Shown here piece after piece: positions 27,022-35,700 of a DNA stretch of 44,451 nt. Source of the stretch: Clostridiales bacterium GWE2_32_10. GTDB taxonomy: Bacteria; Bacillota; Clostridia; Lachnospirales; UBA12420. The notes beneath the pieces were generated by a model. The model was not told the DNA's origin, ran no database searches, and saw only the letters and a list, made by a program, of their open reading frames with translations. Where the stretch lies: positions 1 through 44,451 of the forward strand of contig MGOW01000069.1 in assembly GCA_001797255.1 (NCBI GenBank), read 5' to 3'. A program made the translations under genes and the position numbers. The first letter of the stretch is position 1, and the number at the start of each line of letters is the position of its first letter.

Positions 27022-28776
27022 CTAATATTTAATTATATAATCTGCTAACTGCTTTATTCCTGTATGTAATAAGTTGCTTTTTACATTTATTGCTGGTTGT
27101 CTAGGTGCAGTCAATCCAATTATTATAGATTTCAAATCATAAGCAATGGAGAAAGTTTGATTTATAGGTGCAGTAAATCTTTCATTAATATTATTTGGTG
27201 AAGAAATATTTTTAAAATAACTTATTACTGAACTTCTTTTAAAATAATTTATTTCTTCATCCATATTAATAATTAAATCAATTTTTTTATTTTGTAAAGC
27301 TTTTCTTTGTTCAAAAATTCCAGAAGATAATCTATATACCATATTTACTTGCCTATTTGCAACTATATAAACTTCATATGCTATTTCAATAAGTTTACTA
27401 ATTGCACTCTCTTCTAAATAATTTGCACAATCTACAATAACAACTTCAGAATGTCTTGTTGAAATTTTAATAAGCTTTATTATATCATCAATTGTTACAT
27501 TTACATTAACTCCCTTATGCTCCGAAAACAATTTTAAATTCTTATTTATTTGTAATCCCAAATCATATACATCTGCAAGAATTTTTACTGTTGATAGTTT
27601 ACTTAAGCATCCTTTTTCCTCCGTATTGAAGTAATAATAAGCATCTTGCTTTTTCGTATCAGTATCTATAAGAGTCGTCTTAATACCTCTACTTGATATT
27701 TCCTCTGCTAAGTTAACCGCTATTGTTGTTTTTCCAGTCTTCTCAGGGCTTAATAAAAGTATTATTTTATTATTTGAAAAATCGTTATCTAAATTATACT
27801 CAACTTCTTCAAAGCTAATTTGTTGTAAAATACTTCGTGTCTTTTCTTCAATAGATTTCTTGTAATTTTCCTTTAATAAAATTTGCTTTTGCTCTTCATT
27901 AATATCAACTTTTTCCTCTACTATTTTAGGAACTTCGATCTTAGGAATTTCAATATTCACTTTTTCTTCTGTTACTTCAGGAATTCCCATTTTTGTTTTT
28001 TCTATCTTCATTTTATCTTCTATTTTATCTTTTTGACTATCTTTAATTACAATAACTTTTTCAGACTCTATAAATTCTATAAAATCCTTTTCCTCTGGCT
28101 TGTTTTCTATAATCATTGATGGTTCTTCATTTTTATAAAAATCGTCTGAATATTTTAGCTTGTTTAACATTTCGAAAAGTCTATGGTTCAACTTTCTATC
28201 ATTATTTTCATTTTTCCCCATTTTCTCAACTTCCTTTTTTTGTTGATAGTTTATATTCTGTTTATTTTCTTTTAATTCTTTTGATTCTTGATTCACCAAA
28301 ATTGAGCTGTATTCAACTTTCTTATCCTTTATCATATCTTTTTGTTCTTCTTTTTGTTTTAAATCTTTACGTATTTGTTCTTTTAGTTCATTAATGTATT
28401 CATCATTAATTGTATTGTTTTTATCTGTTACTGTTTCTACTTTTATATTAAGGGTGTTCTTTTTTTCAGTATTCTTGTATTCTCTATTTTTATCCTCAAT
28501 GATTACTTTACCTCCATTAATAACTATATTTTTTTCAGTTGCTTCTTTTTCCTCATTTTCTTTTACAAGCTTAGGGGTTGTCAGTTTGTTTTTTTGTTCT
28601 CTTAGCCTTTGCAGTCTTTTTTCTTCTATTTTATTTATCTCCTCATCATAATTAATTTTTCTGTATAATGCCACTCCAAAGAAAAATGCAGCACTTATAA
28701 TAATAATATAATATACATACACTGGCACTCCTATATTATTTGTAACAGGTACACTTGCCACAATCATTGCATACAT
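27022..28776 (-). CDS. TadZ-like membrane-anchored ParA-fold ATPase
   Basis: 584 residues. An N-terminal helix (~20-40) precedes a long charged, coiled-coil-prone region (~45-330) with repeats such as EIPKIEVPKIVEEKV. A ParA-fold ATPase domain (~335-584) follows with P-loop SPEKTGKTTIAVNLAEE and TTLIDTDTKKQDAYYYFN. The P-loop lysine is present but the MinD/ParA signature lysine is absent. The ATPase domain is paralogous to that of the 28797-30173 gene (TESTGKTTIAVNMA; TILIDTDFKKKDIYFHFD). It probably anchors or positions the machine. A membrane-anchored TadZ with a 300-residue linker is unusual. Start ATG follows AAGGTGG. Confidence 0.8.
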   Translation of the reverse strand: MYAMIVASVPVTNNIGVPVYVYYIIIISAAFFFGVALYRKINYDEEINKIEEKRLQRLREQKNKLTTPKLVKENEEKEATEKNIVINGGKVIIEDKNREYKNTEKKNTLNIKVETVTDKNNTINDEYINELKEQIRKDLKQKEEQKDMIKDKKVEYSSILVNQESKELKENKQNINYQQKKEVEKMGKNENNDRKLNHRLFEMLNKLKYSDDFYKNEEPSMIIENKPEEKDFIEFIESEKVIVIKDSQKDKIEDKMKIEKTKMGIPEVTEEKVNIEIPKIEVPKIVEEKVDINEEQKQILLKENYKKSIEEKTRSILQQISFEEVEYNLDNDFSNNKIILLLSPEKTGKTTIAVNLAEEISSRGIKTTLIDTDTKKQDAYYYFNTEEKGCLSKLSTVKILADVYDLGLQINKNLKLFSEHKGVNVNVTIDDIIKLIKISTRHSEVVIVDCANYLEESAISKLIEIAYEVYIVANRQVNMVYRLSSGIFEQRKALQNKKIDLIINMDEEINYFKRSSVISYFKNISSPNNINERFTAPINQTFSIAYDLKSIIIGLTAPRQPAINVKSNLLHTGIKQLADYIIKY

Positions 28777-28796
28777 CAGAAGACCACCTTCTTAAT

Positions 28797-30173
28797 TCAC
28801 TCTTGCTTAAAAAACGAAAAGCCCTTTTTCTTTTTTTGCTTATCATAAGATATATAATAGTTATTACATATCTTTTTTATATCGTCATCTATAAAGTTAT
28901 TTTTAAGTTCAATAGCTGGAGTTCTATTCGCTAAACCTTGTAATACTGACTTTGCATCATCACTAACAGTAAAAACTTTATCTATTGTATAATCAAATTC
29001 CTTACCATTTGATAAGTCTACATTTTCAAAAAATTTTTCTTTAATCTGATCAGCTTCAAGATGTTTTAAAGGATAATATCTATTTACTACAATACTTGCA
29101 TTATGTAATTGTGCTCTAAACTTTGCTAGTTCTTCAGGTACTCTATTTAAAGTTGTTACTTTTTGATCGACTATAATAAGTGGATTATCTGAAATTTCTA
29201 AAATATTTCTTATAGTATCATCATCTAAGTTGTGACATAGATCTATTACAACTATTTGTGCATTATTTCTAGCTGAAACTATAAGTTTCATTAAATCATA
29301 TTGACCAAATTCTACAGGACAATCTTTATTTTCAGTAAATATTTTCAGATTAGGAGTTACATCAATACCTAGATTTAATACATTCTCTTCTTCTGATAAT
29401 TTTGATAAAGAATTATTAAAATTTTTATCAAAATGAAAATATATATCTTTTTTCTTAAAATCAGTATCTATTAATATTGTTTTTATATTTTCTTTACTAA
29501 AATACCATGCCATATTAACAGCTATCGTCGTTTTGCCGGTTGACTCTGTACCTAATATTACTATAATTTTTTTATAGTCACTTGGCACTCTATACACTAT
29601 TTCTTGTACAGTTTCTTTTATAACTTCTTTTTTATTATAATTTCTAAAATCATCTTCTGTTAAAGGTTTTACCTCTCGTACTTTTATTTTCTCTTTTTTA
29701 TCTTTTTCCTCATTGTTTTCTTGAATTTCTTCTTTATTTTGCTTAGTGGATAGTTCCATAAGTCTGTTTAAATCTATTGTTTTATCTGCTACATTTTTGC
29801 TATTTACCAAAAGAAAAAGCTTCTTTACATCACTAAATTTTTTAGGTTGTTTATATACTTTATTAATAAGTACAGCATCTATTGGATCTACCAAAATATC
29901 ATTTATACCATATTTAAAACAAAGCTTTATCTCTCCTTCTGAATCTTTATTTGTCAAATACATAATTCTAATATCTCTTTCCCTTAATGTTAAAATTAAA
30001 TATTCTATTTCTATATTACCTACCAACTTATTGGATATAATAACAGTATTGAAACTTGACTTTAGTAAAAACTCACGATAATTTACTATCATACTGTCTT
30101 TTATATCACTTTTTTCAAACTCCTGTTTTATCTTTTGATCAAGAGCGTCTATACCAGTTGCAATAGCTATCAT
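28797..30173 (-). CDS. TadZ-like ATPase with N-terminal pseudo-receiver domain
   Basis: 458 residues. About 1-115 looks like a receiver fold without the phosphate-accepting aspartate (FNTVIISNKLVG where relatives have D; later FKYGINDILVDPI), the arrangement of TadZ/CpaE atypical receivers. A charged linker (~140-195) leads to the ParA-fold domain with P-loop ILGTESTGKTTIAVNMAWYF (G208-T215) and LIDTDFKKKD. The signature lysine is absent, as in its paralogue at 27022-28776. It is the first gene of the Tad half and lies after a palindrome overlapping a possible promoter. Start ATG follows AAGGGAG. Confidence 0.85.
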   Translation of the reverse strand: MIAIATGIDALDQKIKQEFEKSDIKDSMIVNYREFLLKSSFNTVIISNKLVGNIEIEYLILTLRERDIRIMYLTNKDSEGEIKLCFKYGINDILVDPIDAVLINKVYKQPKKFSDVKKLFLLVNSKNVADKTIDLNRLMELSTKQNKEEIQENNEEKDKKEKIKVREVKPLTEDDFRNYNKKEVIKETVQEIVYRVPSDYKKIIVILGTESTGKTTIAVNMAWYFSKENIKTILIDTDFKKKDIYFHFDKNFNNSLSKLSEEENVLNLGIDVTPNLKIFTENKDCPVEFGQYDLMKLIVSARNNAQIVVIDLCHNLDDDTIRNILEISDNPLIIVDQKVTTLNRVPEELAKFRAQLHNASIVVNRYYPLKHLEADQIKEKFFENVDLSNGKEFDYTIDKVFTVSDDAKSVLQGLANRTPAIELKNNFIDDDIKKICNNYYISYDKQKKKKGFSFFKQE

Positions 30174-30236
30174 TCAATCAACTCCCTTATTTTTACTTTA
30201 TTGTTTAAAAATGTATTTTAAACTTATAAATACACA

Positions 30237-30283
30237 ATACTACTTGTATTATATAATATATTATAATATTATACAAGTAGTAT
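30237..30283 (-). promoter_or_regulatory. Palindrome overlapping a candidate promoter between the two modules
   Basis: Arms ATACTACTTGTAT (30237-30249) and ATACAAGTAGTAT (30271-30283) are perfect complements. On the minus strand TTGTAT (30276-30271), 17 bases and TATAAT (30253-30248) lie within it, so both hexamers overlap the arms. No T-run follows, so it is not a typical terminator. It sits in the 154-base gap between the type IV half and the Tad half; an operator-controlled internal promoter is a reasonable reading. Confidence 0.55.
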
Positions 30284-30327
30284 CACCATATTTTTTATTG
30301 AAATTTCTGTTAAATTTGTGTTACAAA

Positions 30328-30783
30328 TTAGTTTTGACTTTTTGTAATTTCATAATCTATTATTTTTTTTGTTTTATTATCAAATTTTAATGTCAAAATT
30401 TCTTTATATGCACCCTTTTTCTTTGCAAAAAATTCTTCTGCTTTCATTACTTCTACTTTCATATAATCTATTTTTCCGTCAGAACCATAATCTTTAAGAA
30501 TGTACATCGCCTTATATTTATAATCTATTGCCGATTTTAATTTATCAAAATCTACTTTATTACGATCTACAATTTCAGATATTTTTTCAAATTCTTTATC
30601 TTCTATGTAAAGTAATATATTATATCCATCAATACCTATTTCTTCATCGATATACGTTTCTTTTTCAGCCATTCCACTTTTTCTATAAACTTCTTCCTGA
30701 TTTTTTGAAATAACAAAAGACATAATTAATGAAAGTGCATAAAAAGCTAGCAAAAGTAAAATAGTTTTCTTTAAAGGACTCAT
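30328..30783 (-). CDS. Small membrane-anchored exported protein, unknown
   Basis: 151 residues. One N-terminal helix (ILLLLAFYALSLIMSFVI) precedes a ~120-residue exported domain ending in KKIIDYEITKSQN. The end resembles GKITKYSIEKTNNQ of the 32230-32730 protein, so the two are probably distant paralogues flanking the wall-hydrolase gene. A DYGSDGKIDYM loop resembles calcium loops. Start ATG follows GGGGGGAGTTAG. A VirB8-like bitopic subunit is possible in this position but the fold cannot be confirmed by eye. Confidence 0.65.
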   Translation of the reverse strand: MSPLKKTILLLLAFYALSLIMSFVISKNQEEVYRKSGMAEKETYIDEEIGIDGYNILLYIEDKEFEKISEIVDRNKVDFDKLKSAIDYKYKAMYILKDYGSDGKIDYMKVEVMKAEEFFAKKKGAYKEILTLKFDNKTKKIIDYEITKSQN

Positions 30784-30814
30784 CTAACTCCCCCCATTTA
30801 ATATTATAAATATA

Positions 30815-32188
30815 CTAATTATTAGGCATTTCATATTCAAATCCTGTACCTACAGGATTTACTGGTGTACCATTTACTCTTGTTTCGAAATGTAAATGTG
30901 GACCTGTTGAATCCCCAGTACTTCCCACAAGTCCTATTTGCTGTCCCTTCTTTACTTCATCTCCAACCTTCACTATCAAATTGGGTTGATGTGCATAGAG
31001 TGTTACTAAACCAGATCCGTGGTCTATCATTACATAATTTCCATATCCTCCTCCTTCTCCTAAATTATTAGGATCCTGAGGAGCACTGAAAACAACTGTT
31101 CCATTTGCAATTGCAACTATAGGATGATTTAAGTTACCATTTATATCTATTCCTGTATGCATCTTAAGTACTTTCTTTATAGGGTGCATTCTCATACCAA
31201 ATTCTGAACCTATTGAAATATTTTTAGGTGTCGGCCACACATACTTTCCATTGGCTAATTGTAATTCAGTATAATATGTAGTATCCCCACCTAATGACAT
31301 TAAATTAACATCATTGATATTAGTTGTCCATGCATCAATCCCTCTTATAGCACTATACCACGTTGCCATATCATCTCCATAATCGTCAGCAGCTGAGCCA
31401 CCGCCATTATATTTCTTAAATACATTTCTAATTGTCGCTCCCTTTGCTTCTACACTATCAGCTATTGCTATTTTACCTTTTAATATCTGAGTTCCAACAT
31501 CTATATTATGTTGTGGATCATGAAGCAATTTTTCTCTTTCTTCACCTGTTGCTCCATTTGTAACTTGCATAAGTCCCATACCACCATCAAAAGTAATAGG
31601 AATATCTGGTCTTCCTTTTGACTCTTTTACTATTATTAATTTTATCATTAATGGATCTATCTCGTATTTCTGTGCTGCTTCCATTATATATTTATCATAT
31701 ATACCGTCTATATTATAATCTGTATCCATTTTTAATAATTGATCCCAAGCTAGTGGATTTATTTTAGCCCCTGATTTTAGAGAACTTAGTGTGGCAACTA
31801 ATGGATCTAATTCATCATTCATTTTCTTAAAATTAGGTAAGCTTCCAAAAAATCCTCCTCCAAAGCTTGAACCATTACCTTCACTACCGTCCTTTATATC
31901 AGGATTTAGCATTTGATCCATCGCCTGTTTTCCAGCTGGTTCAAAAATCATTCGTTGTCTCATTATATCATCTCGTGCATCTTTTATTGTTCTTTCATCA
32001 GACTTATCATTTGTTACACCTATATCTTTTAGCATAGTATCGAAAGCTACAGATTTTTCGACTTCTTTAGAATAATCTATTTCTAAGTAATCATAAACAT
32101 CTTCATCAGCATAGGAAATAATAGTATTAATAAACATTAATACTATTATAAGACTTAAAGTTTTAATTTTCTTTAAATTTTTTATCAT
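30815..32188 (-). CDS. Bifunctional lytic transglycosylase / M23 peptidase (VirB1-like)
   Basis: 457 residues with a signal peptide or anchor at 1-26. About 160-300 is an SLT (lysozyme-like) domain: IDPLMIKLIIVKESKG with catalytic glutamate E189, then GGMGLMQVTNG. About 315-450 is an M23 (LytM/gametolysin-like) endopeptidase with zinc residues H344 and D348 (HTGID), H400 and H431/H433 (HLHFE). It would cut glycan strands and peptide cross-links to open the thick wall for an envelope-spanning machine, like Tn916-type and other Gram-positive conjugation hydrolases. It is located between two small single-helix proteins in the type IV half. Confidence 0.93.
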   Translation of the reverse strand: MIKNLKKIKTLSLIIVLMFINTIISYADEDVYDYLEIDYSKEVEKSVAFDTMLKDIGVTNDKSDERTIKDARDDIMRQRMIFEPAGKQAMDQMLNPDIKDGSEGNGSSFGGGFFGSLPNFKKMNDELDPLVATLSSLKSGAKINPLAWDQLLKMDTDYNIDGIYDKYIMEAAQKYEIDPLMIKLIIVKESKGRPDIPITFDGGMGLMQVTNGATGEEREKLLHDPQHNIDVGTQILKGKIAIADSVEAKGATIRNVFKKYNGGGSAADDYGDDMATWYSAIRGIDAWTTNINDVNLMSLGGDTTYYTELQLANGKYVWPTPKNISIGSEFGMRMHPIKKVLKMHTGIDINGNLNHPIVAIANGTVVFSAPQDPNNLGEGGGYGNYVMIDHGSGLVTLYAHQPNLIVKVGDEVKKGQQIGLVGSTGDSTGPHLHFETRVNGTPVNPVGTGFEYEMPNN

Positions 32189-32229
32189 AAGCCATCAGTC
32201 CTTCCTAAATGCTCATATTAGTTTTTTAT

Positions 32230-32730
32230 CTATTGGTTATTAGTTTTCTCTATGCTATATTTTGTTATCTTGCCTGTATTAGAATCTACCTTCATATTAA
32301 TAAAAATCATTATCTTAATTTTCCCTTCCTTGTATTCACTTTCGCTTAATAATTTCAACCTTACTTGCCTATAGCTTTCTTCTTGTTCGTTTTTTTCAAC
32401 TATTAGCAACTTTTTTCCATCAAATGTAAAATCTACTTTTATCTTTTCTACATCAAATGTATTCGGAGCAAAAAAACTTACTATACCTTCTACATTTTTA
32501 TCATTTATATATGTCTTAAATTTTTCTAAATCAAAAACACTTTCTTCTATTGCAGGCTTATCATCTCCGATTTCAAGATACTCAACTGGTGGCTTTTCTA
32601 TCTTGCTGTCTACAACTTTATTTGAATTTTGCTGTGAATTGTTATGTCTACTACTAAATATCAATACTGCTGTTATTAATATTAATAATATTATCATCGC
32701 TAACAATATTATTTTTTTAGACATGTCCAT
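32230..32730 (-). CDS. Small membrane-anchored exported protein, unknown
   Basis: 166 residues from the ATG of MDMSKKIILL, 8 bases after GGAG; a GTG three codons upstream overlaps that site. One helix (~8-28), a short polar linker (residues ~30-65), then a ~100-residue alpha/beta domain (FDLEKFKTYINDKNVEGIVS) that ends GKITKYSIEKTNNQ like the 30328-30783 protein. Single-helix anchor plus small exported domain is the layout of VirB8-type subunits of type IV systems, but there is no decisive motif. Confidence 0.65.
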   Translation of the reverse strand: MDMSKKIILLAMIILLILITAVLIFSSRHNNSQQNSNKVVDSKIEKPPVEYLEIGDDKPAIEESVFDLEKFKTYINDKNVEGIVSFFAPNTFDVEKIKVDFTFDGKKLLIVEKNEQEESYRQVRLKLLSESEYKEGKIKIMIFINMKVDSNTGKITKYSIEKTNNQ

Positions 32731-32752
32731 TATTTTCACTCCTTTATTCTTT

Positions 32753-35700
32753 CTAATTTTTTGAAATTCCTTCTATTAGTTGTTGCCATGGGAAGTTTGG
32801 ACCTGGACAATACGGTCTACCAGTAGGATCTATTTCATAATGTCCTATTATATAATCCCTATTAGGTAATATTGTAGATCCATAGTTTTGTTTAGCATAA
32901 TTTATTATATATTTATGTAACCATACACTAGCATCAAATTGCTCTTGTGTAAGATTTCCAACTACACTACCTGGTGCATCTGTAGGAGATGTTCCTGTAT
33001 GCTCTATATTTGCTGTAAAACCATTTATACTACCACAGTTTCCACTGGCTATCTTATCTTTTATTATTTCAGCTGTTACCTTACTGTAGTTACTCGAAGA
33101 TATTCCATTTCCATTTGCTATATAATTTAGCGGTATTACTTCATGTATTTTACCTTCTCTATCTATTACATAGTTTGTAGATGATTTCAATGTACCATTT
33201 TGTCCTGTCCACCACCAATTAGTTACTCCATCTCCTCCTTGGGCTCCAGCTGTAATATGGTCTACTATCATTTCTATCTGGTATCCTGCATCTACTCTTT
33301 GGACTCCACCTTTCCCTAAATTCTTAGTTGGGATTCCTCCATTTACAGCTGTATCATATTTATATATAGTTCTACTTTCACCATCTACTGTATACTCAAC
33401 AGGTAACCATGAATAATAAGTTTCTTTTACTGTTTCTCCTGGTGTTCCCCCTGACACATCTACTGCTATAGGTGTTGTACTTCCATAATATCCCGAGCTA
33501 CCACTACTTCCTCCCATATCATTCTCTGCTGATACAGTTTCAGACCCATTAAACACTGACCAATTTTTTGTATATTTGTTATGATATATTATCTCCGCAT
33601 CTAGAACTTCTTTTGTTCCAATATATTTTTCATATTTCTTACCCTTTTTATTAGTTGCCATTCTATATAACCTACATGTTTTATTTATATGTACTATATA
33701 GGATTGACTCCTATCAAGACTTCCTGCAGATGCAGATTTAGGAATAGACCGTTTAGTGTATTTATACTCTTTTGAAGAAAATAAATTACTCCTTTTAGTA
33801 ATTTTCAAACTTGGTAATGTTCTGTCAACTTTTCTTCTAACAGTAATGCTGTTATTTAAAACTTGTGCACCTTCTTTTTCGTTTTGACTATCATCATATG
33901 CATGTTCTGTTACTGGAATTGTTGTTATATACACTATCGGTGCCAAACTATTGCAATATTCATCAGTATAATTTACTTCATGATACATAACTTCTTTATC
34001 TCTCTCAATTTCATACGTATCAGTCCACGAATCATACGCATAGGTAGGGTCCACTTCACTATGTAGACTATGCTGTACATAGTATTTATCTACATCCTTG
34101 TCAATAATATCATGATTTTTTGCATCATACGCTTTCTCACTTGCTGGAACATATTCTATTCTCATATCCAAAATTTCTGCAAGTGGTTTAACAAAAATCC
34201 ATTCTAAACCTAAACTCTGATAAAATGGTACTACAGAGTTCATCATAATATTGTACCATTCATCACTATCCATCTTACTTAATATATCTTCTACATCTTC
34301 TTTCTTTATCCCACCTGCGTATCCAGTCGGATATATTTCTTTATCATTCGCATCTTTCTTATCAAATACATACGAACCGTCATTAACCTCCCAGTCAAAG
34401 AAAGGTCCTGTATATCCATTTTTTATATCAAAATTATTATATGCTGGGCCATATTTTGCTGCTACTGCCCCTTTAGTTGCTGGATCTTTTAATGGATCCA
34501 TACTACTTGGATAAGCATATTTAAAATACGGCATGGAAGCTGCTAATATTTTGTATAGAACATCGTATTTATCAATCTCTTTTCTTTTTATTGCATCCTT
34601 TCTTTCTTCTACTAAATCACCATCATCCTCTTCTATTCTAGTTTCTTTGTCATACTTTTCATGTAAAACTGCAGCTATATATTGCCAGTTAAGTCTATTC
34701 GAATATTCAAACTTTTGAAGATCTATTATAGTGTCCGTATATAATCTATCGATAGATGATAAGTGCATTCCTTTTTTTATCATATCATCTATTATATCTA
34801 ACTCTGAGTTAGAATAAGTTAATTCTATATCAGGTATAGAAGTGTTATCTTTTTCATCATTCATCTGATATTTAATATTTATATTTTCATTAAATTTCAT
34901 ATATTTATGTATTAAGGACTTCTTCATATATACTTCAGCTACTCCACCACTTGTATTCTCTTTATACATCATATTTACATTTGGATTTGTACTAGCTGGA
35001 AGATATTTAGCTGGAGTAGCTAAACTATAGGCATCATCACATTTTTTTATTAAAGCAAAATAGCTCTTATATCTATTTACAAAATTCTTATACATTATAT
35101 CCATTTCTTTTTTTAATAGTGTCTTCTTTTCTTCATCAGTTGTTATTTTTGTAAAATCTTCAAAATATAAACTATTTCTTACTATTTTTATTTCCTCTTT
35201 TTTAAAAGTCTTCTTATATTCTTCAAAAATCTGATCTTCTGTAAAATCAGGATAATAGTCATAAATCTGTTTTCTCACACTTCCATTTATATCCTTTATT
35301 ATATATTTATCTACTTTTATCTTATTTTTAGTAAATAACGTATTGTACATATTAAAAATCTTTTTTTCTGTTTCGTTTGTTATAGGCTCCCAATCAGGAT
35401 AAGCCCATGCATATGACTGTCTTTCAAATTTAAGTATAAAAGGAATCTCATCTAATGTACTCGCGGCTATTCCTTCAGCAAATAATCCCTCTCCTAGATT
35501 CGTTTTTATCTTATCTATAGCAGTCATCAATTCTTCACTTTTTACATTATTCATATAAAGCATAAACAAATCTGCATATTTTTCCATGTCTTTAGTAGTT
35601 ATTCTATCCTCTGCCTGTTGTATTTGGTCTATTTCATCTATTAAATAAGCCTCCTTTGCAAAGTCTGAATATATATTTTGTATATTTTTAGCTGTTGTGT

